Shown here: positions 40,577-48,374 of the stretch, piece after piece
Layout: each line of letters begins with the position of its first letter
Position numbering within the stretch: the stretch's first letter is position 1
Assembly: GCF_001806325.1 (NCBI RefSeq)
Contig: NZ_CP017580.1
Span: 3,596,001-3,660,000, forward strand
DNA length: 64,000 nucleotides
Direction of reading: 5' to 3'
Source of the DNA: Curtobacterium sp. BH-2-1-1
GTDB taxonomy: Bacteria > Actinomycetota > Actinomycetes > Actinomycetales > Microbacteriaceae
Translations under genes and position numbers: made by a program
The notes under the pieces: model-generated
The model's database searches: none
What the model was told of the DNA's origin: nothing
What the model saw: only the letters and a program-made list of their open reading frames with translations

Positions 40577-40786
40577 TCAGCCGACCGGCCGGTAGATCGC
40601 GATCGGGGGCGCCTGGTCGTCACCGTCGTCGTGGCTCTCGCCGGAGGACAGCCAGGTCCGACCCTCGTGCTCGATCGTCGTCGGCAGGTCGCCGTGCACG
40701 AGGATCCGCGCCGCTGGTTCGTCTCCGTCGACGAGGTCCACACCGTGGGCCTCGGTACCGCCGGGGTTGTCGTGCACGTAGCTCAT
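40577..40786 (-). CDS. Hypothetical protein (69 residues)
   Basis: A 69-residue acidic protein (MSYVHDNPGG... DGDDQAPPIAIYRPVG). No membrane segment or known motif. ATG start; located just before DinB in a tight pair. Function unknown. Confidence 0.55.
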   Translation of the reverse strand: MSYVHDNPGGTEAHGVDLVDGDEPAARILVHGDLPTTIEHEGRTWLSSGESHDDGDDQAPPIAIYRPVG

Positions 40787-40828
40787 GGTGTGATCGAACT
40801 CCCTCGGCCTGGTAGTGTTCTCGTGTAC

Positions 40829-40900
40829 GCGGATGTGGCGCAGTGGTAGCGCATCACCTTGCCAAGGTGAGGGTCGCGAGTTCGAATCTCGTCATCCGCT
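40829..40900 (+). tRNA. trnG: tRNA-Gly (anticodon GCC), copy 2
   Basis: All 72 bases are identical to the copy at 30599-30670. Anticodon GCC; CCA not encoded. A -10-like TAGTGT lies 10 bases upstream. It is followed directly by a terminator and stands alone between two minus-strand operons. Confidence 0.95.
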
Positions 40901-40909
40901 CGGAACTGC

Positions 40910-40939
40910 GAAGGCCCCGGTCACTCGACCGGGGCCTTC
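40910..40939 (+). terminator. Terminator after tRNA-Gly copy 2
   Basis: 13-bp perfect stem GAAGGCCCCGGTC/GACCGGGGCCTTC with 4-base loop, 10 bases after the tRNA. Confidence 0.8.
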
Positions 40940-41110
40940 GTCGTCCGGGCTGGTGGCCGGATCCGCTCCGTGGGGCGCAGGCTTCGGGTGCCCGCGCCCC
41001 TCGGACGCGCGGGCCACCGTGCCCACTCGAGCGCCGGCGGATGGGTGGTCCGGTCGGCGCCCATCGGGTGATCCGGAGCGGTGCCCCGTCCGGATGGGTC
41101 GGATCCCGGA

Positions 41111-41130
41111 CCGTGCGGTTTCCCGCACGG
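41111..41130 (-). terminator. Hairpin after the DUF6510 operon
   Basis: CCGTGCGG-tttc-CCGCACGG, 8-bp stem, about 60 bases past the stop of the minus-strand DUF6510 gene. The stretch between this hairpin and tRNA-Gly (40940-41110) shows no supportable gene. Confidence 0.45.
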
Positions 41131-41190
41131 ATCCCGCATCCCCTCGCACATGCTCGGCGTGTCGTTTGCACTCCGCCCGGACGGACGTTC

Positions 41191-41445
41191 TCAGTCGGCG
41201 TCGAGCGCGACCCGTGCACCAGGGATGCCGACCCACGGTCCGCCCGGAGCATCGACGACCGTGACGAGCACGTCGTCGCAGTGCGGGCACCGCGCGACGA
41301 AGCCCATCGGGCTGGCGTGCACCCGGGTGCCCGCGAGCGCCCCGACCGTCCTGCACCCCGAGCACCGGAGCGCGGCCACCGTGGGGTCCGAGCCGAGGAA
41401 CCCGATGAGCAGCCCGGCCAACGCGTTGCCGTCGAGCACGGTCAT
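41191..41445 (-). CDS. DUF6510 family zinc-ribbon protein
   Basis: An 84-residue protein with two zinc-knuckle pairs: CSGC (about 28-31) and CPHC (about 52-55), the DUF6510 pattern. DUF6510 genes commonly follow an FAD-binding oxidoreductase and a molybdopterin oxidoreductase, as here. Its ATG overlaps the oxidoreductase stop (ATGA). Its role is unknown, possibly a maturation or redox accessory factor. Confidence 0.85.
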   Translation of the reverse strand: MTVLDGNALAGLLIGFLGSDPTVAALRCSGCRTVGALAGTRVHASPMGFVARCPHCDDVLVTVVDAPGGPWVGIPGARVALDAD

Positions 41446-42227
41446 GCGCTGCCTCCGAACCGTTCGGCGCGGACGTCGGTCGTGTCGTGCCCGAGCTCGC
41501 CGAGCCACGTCAGCACCTGTTCGACGAACGGCGTCGACCCGCAGACGTAGACGAGGGCCCCGGCGTCCGGCGGGAACACCGCTGCGGCCAGGGCGTCCCG
41601 GGTGAGTCGGCCGGCCGAGACCGCGGCACCGTCCGGGGCACGGCGGCTGTACACGACGGTGGTGTCGACCCCGGCGGCCTCGGCACGGGCGAGCTCGGTG
41701 CGGAAGAACACGTCCTCCGGCGTGCGCACGGCGTAGAGGAGCCGGAACGGTGCGGCGTCACCGGCGTCGGCGTGCGCGCCGGCGACGGCAGCGAGCGGGA
41801 CGATCCCCGAACCGCCGGCGATGAGCTGCACCGGCCGCTCCGACACGCCCGGGCGCCAGACGAACCACCCGCCGAGCGGTCCGTGCACCTCGAGTGCGTC
41901 CCCGACCTCGACGGCGTCCACCAGGAAGGGCGAGACCTCGCCGCCCTCGACCCGGTCGACCGCGAGCACGACCGACGTCGTCGCGCCGGAGGAGGCGATC
42001 GAGTAGGAGCGTGATGCCTGGTACCCGTCCTCGGCGGTGAGGCGCAGGTCGAGGTGCTGGCCGGGGTCGTTGCCCGGCCACGTCGGGACGTCCAGGACGA
42101 TCCGCCTGGCGTTCGGGGTCTCGGGGGAGACGGCGGCGACCGTCGCGGCGTGCCAGGCCGGCCGCCGCCGGACCGCAGCCGACGTCGGTGGGGTGATCCG
42201 CTCCTCCAGGCCCTCCACCGCGCTCAC
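41442..42227 (-). CDS. FAD/NAD(P)-binding oxidoreductase (ferredoxin reductase-like)
   Basis: A 261-residue ferredoxin-NADP reductase-type protein from the GTG at 42227. The FAD domain has RSYSIASS (about 77-84, RxYS motif) and the NAD(P) domain has GGSGIVPL (about 142-149) and VYCGSTPFVEQV near the C-terminus. It lacks an iron-sulfur domain, so it probably passes electrons to a separate partner, most likely the molybdopterin protein encoded just upstream. GTG overlaps that gene's stop (GTGA), and its own stop overlaps the DUF6510 start. Confidence 0.88.
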   Translation of the reverse strand: MSAVEGLEERITPPTSAAVRRRPAWHAATVAAVSPETPNARRIVLDVPTWPGNDPGQHLDLRLTAEDGYQASRSYSIASSGATTSVVLAVDRVEGGEVSPFLVDAVEVGDALEVHGPLGGWFVWRPGVSERPVQLIAGGSGIVPLAAVAGAHADAGDAAPFRLLYAVRTPEDVFFRTELARAEAAGVDTTVVYSRRAPDGAAVSAGRLTRDALAAAVFPPDAGALVYVCGSTPFVEQVLTWLGELGHDTTDVRAERFGGSA

Positions 42228-42817
42228 CAGTACCGCTCTTCCTTCCACGGGTCGCCGTGCAGGTTGTAGCCCGCGTTCTCCCAGAAGCCGGGTTCGTCGT
42301 CGGACTGCATGACGATGCCGCGCACCCACTTCGCGCTCTTCCAGAAGTACAGGTGGGGGACCAGCAGGCGTGCGGGACCGCCGTGCTCGGGGGTGAGCGG
42401 TTCGCCGTCGGCCTCGAACGCGATCCACGCCTGCCCGTCGAGGAGCTCGTCGAGCGGCACGTTCGTCGTGTACCCGCCGAAGCTGTGCACCATGCAGTAG
42501 TCCAGCGAGGTCTCGACGTCGGCGAACAGCCGGTCGAGCGGGACACCGCGCCACGGCATGTCGAGCTTCGTCCAGTGCGTCACGCAGTGGATGTCGACGG
42601 TGACGTCCTCGACGCCGAGCGCCTGCACCTCGTCCCAGGTCCAGCTGTGCAGGCCGGACTCGGTGCGGATCGAGAAGCTCCAGTCGGACGGTTCGATCTC
42701 GGGGGTGGCGCCGGCCGACAGCACGGGCCAGTCGCGGACGAGCGTCTGACCCGGTGGGATGCGCGGGTCGTCGCGGTCGTCACGGCGACCGCCGAAGCCT
42801 CGGGTGAACGTCGCCAT
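42224..42817 (-). CDS. Molybdopterin-dependent oxidoreductase (sulfite oxidase fold)
   Basis: A 197-residue protein with an oxidoreductase molybdopterin-binding domain of the sulfite oxidase/YedY type. The molybdenum-ligating cysteine lies in DIHCVTHWTKLD (about 98-109). No signal peptide is visible, unlike periplasmic YedY/MsrP, so it seems cytoplasmic. The ATG at 42817 has a GAGGAG ribosome-binding site; the longer frame to 42961 is not supported. First gene of a three-gene, overlap-coupled operon with the FAD reductase and DUF6510 protein. The substrate may be a sulfoxide or sulfite-like compound, by family only. Confidence 0.85.
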   Translation of the reverse strand: MATFTRGFGGRRDDRDDPRIPPGQTLVRDWPVLSAGATPEIEPSDWSFSIRTESGLHSWTWDEVQALGVEDVTVDIHCVTHWTKLDMPWRGVPLDRLFADVETSLDYCMVHSFGGYTTNVPLDELLDGQAWIAFEADGEPLTPEHGGPARLLVPHLYFWKSAKWVRGIVMQSDDEPGFWENAGYNLHGDPWKEERYW

Positions 42818-42939
42818 CGGTGCTCCTCGGTCGCGTGTCCGGCGACCACGCGGGCGCCGCTCTGGTCGATCATCCCGCCTCGCACAGGCGCTCGTGTAAC
42901 GGGTTGGTAAACGTTCCCGTGCCTCTGGTGCGGCTGCGG

Positions 42940-42961
42940 GTGACCGCTCGATCGCGGTCAC
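42940..42961. promoter_or_regulatory. Palindrome upstream of the peptide transporter operon
   Basis: GTGACCGC and GCGGTCAC, 8-bp arms around 6 bases. It lies in the divergent gap between the molybdopterin operon and the peptide ABC operon and has the size of a dimeric repressor site. The TetR encoded at the end of the ABC operon is a candidate binder. Confidence 0.45.
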
Positions 42962-43034
42962 CGTGCGGATCGGGGCCCCGTGTGGGCGACCGGCGTCCGT
43001 CGCGTCGGGCTTGGCCGGGGACGATCCGCCCTCT

Positions 43035-43052
43035 ATCGTTCACCGGAACGAT
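43035..43052. promoter_or_regulatory. Inverted repeat overlapping the -10 region of the peptide operon
   Basis: ATCGTTC-accg-GAACGAT, 7-bp arms, about 20 bases before the binding-protein start codon. The preceding TATCGT (43034-43039) could be the -10 box, so a bound repressor here would block transcription. Confidence 0.5.
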
Positions 43053-43073
43053 TACCAGGAGGGGTCACCCCGA

Positions 43074-44675
43074 ATGCAGCCCATCGTCCCCGAACCCCGG
43101 AACGCCCGCGGCCCGAGCCGTCGTGCGCTCCTCACCGGCGCCGCCGGACTCGCCGGCCTCGGCCTGCTGACGCTGACCGGGTGCAGCTCCGGCGCCTCGG
43201 CCGGCACCACCGACCTTCCCGAGGCCGCGGCCACCGGCACCGCCCGGAGCGGCGGTCGACTCCGGATCGCCCGACCCGCCGCGTCGGCCGCCGAGACCCT
43301 CGACTCCGCGAGCTCCCTGTCCGCGTACGAGTACCTCGGCGCGCTCTACAACCGGCTCGTCAAGCTCGACCAGCAGGGCCGGACCGTGCCCGACCTCGCC
43401 GAGGAGTGGTCGGCGAACCAGGACGGCACGGAGTGGACCTTCCGCCTCCGCCGGGGCGTGCGCTTCCACGACGGGTCGCGCTTCTCCGCCGACGACGCGA
43501 TCGCGAGCATCCGGCACATCCTCGACGAGAAGACCGGCAGCCCGCAGGCCGGAGTGCTCGGCGAGGTGATGGACGCCCGCTCGATGACGGCCGTCGACCC
43601 GTACACGCTGCGGTTCGCCCTCACGAAGCCGAACGCGGAGTTCCCGTCGCTGCTCACCGCGTACCAGTGCTACATCGTGCCGGCCGGGGCGATCGCCGAC
43701 ATCGGCCGGACGGGCATCGGCACCGGGCCGTTCCGCCTGTCGTCCTTCACTCCGGCGGGTGCCGGCAGCGTCGAGGCGTTCGACGACCACTTCGCCGGCC
43801 GCCCCGCGTTGGACGGCATCGACTTCTACTCGATCCAGGACACCACCGCCCGGGTGAACGCCCTGCTCGCGGGGCAGATCGACCTCATCTCGCAGACGAA
43901 CCTCGACTTCGCGACGGCTCGGGTCGTCGCCGCCTCCGATCGTGCGACCATCGCCCGCTCGAAGAACGCGCAGTGGTACACGATCCCGATGCTCGCCACC
44001 TCCGAGGAGTTCCGCGACCCGCGGGTCCGCCAGGCGATGAAGCTCGCCTACGACCCGCGCACGATCGTCGACACCGCCCTGCAGGGCACCGGGTCGCCGG
44101 GCTGGGACAACCCCGTGCCGCCGCAGCTCGCCGCCTTCGTGGACGACCACCGCGAGTACGACCCCGACAAGGCGAAGGCGCTGCTCAAGGCCGCCGGTCG
44201 GTCGGACCTCCGCGCGTCCATCTACACGTCGAGCTACGAGTCGGTCTTCACCCCGATGGCCGTCGCCTACCGCGACGCCGTCGCGGACGCGGGTATCCGC
44301 CTGACGGTGAAGAACGCCAGCTCGGACTCGTACTACACGCAGATCTGGATGCAGAAGCCGCTCATGGTGAGCTACTGGTTCACCGGCCGTCCGATCGACC
44401 AGCTGCTCAACCAGATATTCCGGTCCGGTTCGTCGTACAACGAGAGCGCGTGGTCGAACGAGCGGTTCGACGGGCTGCTCGACGACGCCCGCGCCGAGAT
44501 GGACGACGCGAAGCGACTGACCCTGTACCAGGACGCCCAGCGGCTCGTGGTCGAGGACGGCGCGGACATGACCCCGATGTTCGGCGACCGCCTGGTCGGG
44601 CTGTCCCGCGACGTCGTGAACTACTCGGAGTACGGCTTCGAGTTCGACTACCTCCGGATCGGACTGCGACGATGA
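43074..44675 (+). CDS. Peptide ABC transporter substrate-binding lipoprotein
   Basis: A 533-residue family 5 extracellular solute-binding protein (OppA/DppA type). It has a twin-arginine-like lipoprotein signal (SRRALLTGAAGLAGLG... ending in lipobox LTGC at about 35-38). The SBP_bac_5 fold follows, with the family's FRLRRGVRFHDGSRFSADD stretch near 125-145. It delivers peptides or related amphiphiles to the permease pair encoded next. ATG with AGGAGG ribosome-binding site. Its stop overlaps the permease start (ATGA). Ligand unknown. Confidence 0.93.
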   Translation: MQPIVPEPRNARGPSRRALLTGAAGLAGLGLLTLTGCSSGASAGTTDLPEAAATGTARSGGRLRIARPAASAAETLDSASSLSAYEYLGALYNRLVKLDQQGRTVPDLAEEWSANQDGTEWTFRLRRGVRFHDGSRFSADDAIASIRHILDEKTGSPQAGVLGEVMDARSMTAVDPYTLRFALTKPNAEFPSLLTAYQCYIVPAGAIADIGRTGIGTGPFRLSSFTPAGAGSVEAFDDHFAGRPALDGIDFYSIQDTTARVNALLAGQIDLISQTNLDFATARVVAASDRATIARSKNAQWYTIPMLATSEEFRDPRVRQAMKLAYDPRTIVDTALQGTGSPGWDNPVPPQLAAFVDDHREYDPDKAKALLKAAGRSDLRASIYTSSYESVFTPMAVAYRDAVADAGIRLTVKNASSDSYYTQIWMQKPLMVSYWFTGRPIDQLLNQIFRSGSSYNESAWSNERFDGLLDDARAEMDDAKRLTLYQDAQRLVVEDGADMTPMFGDRLVGLSRDVVNYSEYGFEFDYLRIGLRR

Positions 44676-45706
44676 CGACGACCACGAACAAGCCGTCGGA
44701 CGTCCTCGTCCCCGTCCTCCGTCGGCTCGGCATTGCCGTGCTCACGGTGGTGCTCGCCTCGCTGTTCGTGTTCCTCGCCGTGCAGGCGCTGCCGGGCGAC
44801 GTCGCGCAGCAGCTGCTCGGGCAGAACGCCACACCCGACGCCGTCAAGCAGCTCCGGGAGTCGCTCGGCCTCGACCAGAACGTCTGGCTCCGGTACCTGC
44901 AGTGGCTCGCCGGGGCGGTGCACGGCGACTTCGGCACCTCGCTCGTCAGCGGGGAGCCGGTCGCACCGACGCTGTTCACGGCGTTCCGCAACAGCATGCT
45001 CATCGCCGTCCCCGCGATGGTCGTGGGCGTCACACTGTCCCTCGCGCTCGGCGTCATCGCCGGGGTCCGCCGCGGCCGTGCGTCCGACCGGGTGATCTCG
45101 ATCGTCAGCCTCGTCGTGATGAGCGTGCCGGAGTTCATGGTCGCCACCGTGCTCGTGCTGCTCTTCGCGATCGGGCTGCCGCTCTTCCCCGCCGTCGTCC
45201 TGCGCGGCAGCGACGCCACGGTCGGCGAGCTCCTGCCGACGATCTGGCTGCCGATCATCGTGCTGACCCTGGCGATGGCCGCGTACATCGTCCGGACCGC
45301 CCGTTCCTCGACGATCGACGTGATGGCGTCCGAGTTCGTGACCACCGCGGAGCTGAAGGGCCTGACGATGCGCCGGGTCGTCTGGAAGCACGCGGTCCCG
45401 AGCGCGCTCCTGCCGACGCTCAACGTCGTCGCGCTCAACGTGGCCTGGCTGCTCGGCGGCGTGGTCGTCGTCGAGAACGTCTTCAACTACCCGGGCATGG
45501 GCAAGCTCATGCTCGAGTCCGTCTTCAACCGCGACCTGCCGACGATCGAGGCGATCGCGCTCCTCAGCGCACTCGTCTACGTCGTGTGCAACCTCGCGGC
45601 CGACCTCGTCGCGCTGGTGCTCGACCCGAAGCTCCGAACACGACAGCGACGGGCGCGCACCCGGAGCCGCACCGGTACACGCCCCGCCCGGAAGGCAGCA
45701 GCATGA
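44672..45706 (+). CDS. Peptide ABC transporter permease 1 (DppB/OppB type)
   Basis: A 344-residue membrane protein with six membrane segments and the BPD_transp_1 motif (EFVTTAELKGLTMRRVVWKH; EAA loop, about 225-244). The N-terminal segment and periplasmic loop LPGDVAQQLLGQNATPDAV are typical of the first permease subunit. The C-terminus is a basic tail. Start and stop both overlap neighbours by 4 bases (ATGA). Confidence 0.94.
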   Translation: MTTTTNKPSDVLVPVLRRLGIAVLTVVLASLFVFLAVQALPGDVAQQLLGQNATPDAVKQLRESLGLDQNVWLRYLQWLAGAVHGDFGTSLVSGEPVAPTLFTAFRNSMLIAVPAMVVGVTLSLALGVIAGVRRGRASDRVISIVSLVVMSVPEFMVATVLVLLFAIGLPLFPAVVLRGSDATVGELLPTIWLPIIVLTLAMAAYIVRTARSSTIDVMASEFVTTAELKGLTMRRVVWKHAVPSALLPTLNVVALNVAWLLGGVVVVENVFNYPGMGKLMLESVFNRDLPTIEAIALLSALVYVVCNLAADLVALVLDPKLRTRQRRARTRSRTGTRPARKAAA

Positions 45707-46581
45707 CCGCCATCGCCCCGCGTTCCCGGAACGTCATCGGCGCAGCCGTCGCCCCCCTGCGCAGCTCCACCGCGTTGAGCATCGGCCTCGGCCTGATCGC
45801 GCTGCACCTCGTGCTCGCCGTCCTCGCCCCCGTCATCGCCGGCCACGACCCGGTCGCGACGAACTCCGCCGACGTGCTCGCCGGCCCGACGTGGACGCAC
45901 TGGCTCGGCACCGACCAGTACGGCCGCGACATCCTGTCCCGGACGCTCAACGGCGGCCGCTACGCCCTGCTCGTGACCTTCCTGGCGACGACGATCGCCG
46001 TGGCGGTCGGTACCGTCCTCGGCTGCGTCACCGCGTACGCCGACAACTGGTTCGACGAGGTCGTCATGCGGATCGTGGACGCCCTGCTCAGCGTGCCGTC
46101 GATCCTCGCGCTCCTCGTCGTCGTCACCGTGTTCGACGCCGGGCTCTGGGTGATCGTCCTCGCCGTGACCATCGTCTACGCGCCCGCCGTGACCCGGGTG
46201 GTGCGCGGCGCGGCGCGGACGGTGATCACGCAGGACTACGTCACGGCCGCGCGCGCCCGGGGCGAACGCTCCCTGTCCATCGTGTTCCGCGAGATCCTGC
46301 CGAACGTCCTCGACGTGGTCCTCGTCGAGTACGCGATGCGCGCCTCCTGGATCGTGCTGCTCGTGGCGTCGCTGTCGTTCCTCGGCTTCGGTGCGAACCC
46401 GCCGACACCGGACTGGGGGCTCATGGTCCAGGAGAACCGGACCGCCCTCACGGTCGTGCCCCTCGGCACGCTCGCGCCCATCGTGGCGCTCGCGACCCTG
46501 GTGGTCGGCCTCAACCTCGCGGCCGACGGGCTGAGCAAGTCGCTCGGTGTCGACCGCGCGACGAAGGGAGTCAGCGCGTGA
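45703..46581 (+). CDS. Peptide ABC transporter permease 2 (DppC/OppC type)
   Basis: A 292-residue membrane protein with six membrane segments. The second-permease hallmark HWLGTDQYGRDILSRTLNGG (about 66-85) and the EAA loop DYVTAARARGERSLSIVFREI (about 178-198, shortened) are both present. Pairs with permease 1 to form the channel. Start and stop overlap by 4 bases (ATGA, GTGA). Confidence 0.94.
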   Translation: MTAIAPRSRNVIGAAVAPLRSSTALSIGLGLIALHLVLAVLAPVIAGHDPVATNSADVLAGPTWTHWLGTDQYGRDILSRTLNGGRYALLVTFLATTIAVAVGTVLGCVTAYADNWFDEVVMRIVDALLSVPSILALLVVVTVFDAGLWVIVLAVTIVYAPAVTRVVRGAARTVITQDYVTAARARGERSLSIVFREILPNVLDVVLVEYAMRASWIVLLVASLSFLGFGANPPTPDWGLMVQENRTALTVVPLGTLAPIVALATLVVGLNLAADGLSKSLGVDRATKGVSA

Positions 46582-48374
46582 GCATCGTCCAGGTCGACCG
46601 CCTCGCGATCTCGTACGCCGCCGGCAAGCGCTCCGTGCCGGTCGTCCGCGGTGTCTCGTTCGCCATCGAGGCGGGCCGGACCCTCGGGCTCGTCGGCGAG
46701 TCCGGCAGCGGCAAGTCCACCGTCGCCCGCACCCTGCTCGCGCACCTCCGGACCGGGTCGCGCATCGAGCACGGCACGGTGCACGTCGACGGCGAGGACG
46801 TCTTCGCCCTCTCGCCGGCCGGCCGACGGGCGCTCCGTGGCGGCACCGCGTCGGTGGTCGCGCAGAACGCCGGACAGGCACTCACGCCGTCGATGCGCGT
46901 CGGCGAGCAGATCCGCGAGGCCCTCCGCGCCCACGGCGAGCCCGACGGCCCCGAGCGCGTGCTCGAGCTCGTCCGGCTCGTGCGGCTGCCGTCGCCGGAG
47001 ACGATCGTCCGCCGGTACCCGCACCAGCTCTCCGGCGGGCAGCAGCAGCGCGTCGCGATCGCGATGGCCGTGGCCGCGCGCCCCCGCGTGCTGGTCCTCG
47101 ACGAACCCACCACCGCCCTCGACGTGGTCACGCAGGCCGCCGTGCTCGACCTCGTCGCCGACCTCGGCCGCGAGCTCGGCATGGCCGTCCTGCTCGTCAG
47201 CCACGACCTCGGCGTCGTGTCCGCGATGGCCGACGAGATCGCCGTGATGCGCGACGGCGAGGTCGTCGAGCACGCCGAGACGGCCGCGCTCTTCGCCGCC
47301 CCGCAGCACGAGTACACGCGTGCCCTGCTGGCCGCGGTGCCGGACGGGCGCCGACCAGGAGGAACGGACCACGTGCCCGAGACGGCGACCGTCTCGGCGA
47401 CGGTCGCCTCCAGGGCCGGCCGGACCGTTGGTCTCCCCACCGGCACGGCCGGCCCGCCGCTGGCGCGTCGCGCCGGAACCGGCGGCGTGGGCCCAGAACC
47501 GCTCGTCCGTCCCGTCGTCACCGCCGAGGACCTGGTGATCCGCTACGGACGCGGCCTGCCGGCCGCCGTCGACGGCGTCTCGTTCACGATCGCGCCGCGC
47601 GAGACGCTCGCCGTCGTGGGGGAGTCCGGCAGCGGCAAGTCGACGCTCGCGACGGCCCTGGCCGGCCTGGTCCCGGCCGAGTCGGGCACGTTCTCGTTCG
47701 ACGACGGGACCGTGAGCGGCGACCTGCGCGAGCCGATCGCCGAACGGTCTCCGGACCTCCGTCGTGCGGTGCAACTCGTGTTCCAGAACGCCGACACCTC
47801 GCTGAACCCCCGCCGGACCGTCGGGGCCGCCATCGCGCGGCCGCTGAAGCTGTTCACCGGTTTCTCGTCGCGCGAGCGGGTCGGGGAACTGCTCTCCCAG
47901 GTCGGCCTCGGGCCGGAGTTCGCGGACCGGCTGCCGGCGCAGCTCTCCGGCGGGCAGCGGCAGCGTGTCGGGATCGCCCGGGCCCTCGCCGCCGAGCCGC
48001 GCCTGGTCATCGCCGACGAGATCACGACCGCGCTCGACGTGCAGGTACAGGCGGGAATCCTCGCGCAGCTCGCCGACCTGCAGCGCGAGCGCGGGCTGAG
48101 TTGCCTGTTCATCAGCCACGACCTCGCGGTGGTGCGGGGTGTGGCCGATCGCGTCGCCGTGATGACCGGCGGCCGGATCGTCGAGATCGGCCCGACCGAG
48201 GCCGTGTTCGGCGGCCCGAACCACCCGTACACGGCGACGCTCCTCGCGGCGACGCTCGAACCCGGCAGCACCGAGCTGCCCGACGTCGGCGACGGCGTGC
48301 CGCGGTGGCGCGAGGCTCCGGGGTGGACCGACCGCGGCGACGGACACCTGACCCGGAACTGGGAGGACGCATGA
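46578..48374 (+). CDS. Fused double ATPase of the peptide ABC transporter
   Basis: A 598-residue protein with two ABC domains. Domain 1: GESGSGKST (about 41-49), LSGGQQQR and VLVLDEPTTALD. A linker (about 265-315) is Thr/Ala/Pro-rich. Domain 2: GESGSGKST (about 350-358), LSGGQRQR and LVIADEITTALD. It energises the permease pair just upstream. Its organisation is the same as the ATPase at 7-1581 but it is longer in the linker. GTG start overlapping the permease stop. The following hydrolase starts inside its stop codon. Confidence 0.94.
   Translation: MSIVQVDRLAISYAAGKRSVPVVRGVSFAIEAGRTLGLVGESGSGKSTVARTLLAHLRTGSRIEHGTVHVDGEDVFALSPAGRRALRGGTASVVAQNAGQALTPSMRVGEQIREALRAHGEPDGPERVLELVRLVRLPSPETIVRRYPHQLSGGQQQRVAIAMAVAARPRVLVLDEPTTALDVVTQAAVLDLVADLGRELGMAVLLVSHDLGVVSAMADEIAVMRDGEVVEHAETAALFAAPQHEYTRALLAAVPDGRRPGGTDHVPETATVSATVASRAGRTVGLPTGTAGPPLARRAGTGGVGPEPLVRPVVTAEDLVIRYGRGLPAAVDGVSFTIAPRETLAVVGESGSGKSTLATALAGLVPAESGTFSFDDGTVSGDLREPIAERSPDLRRAVQLVFQNADTSLNPRRTVGAAIARPLKLFTGFSSRERVGELLSQVGLGPEFADRLPAQLSGGQRQRVGIARALAAEPRLVIADEITTALDVQVQAGILAQLADLQRERGLSCLFISHDLAVVRGVADRVAVMTGGRIVEIGPTEAVFGGPNHPYTATLLAATLEPGSTELPDVGDGVPRWREAPGWTDRGDGHLTRNWEDA

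Noticed and set aside
40940..41190. Possible small gene between tRNA-Gly and the DUF6510 operon
   Set aside because: The open frames there have no ribosome-binding site, no leaderless -10 spacing and shadow-like composition; only hairpins were seen.
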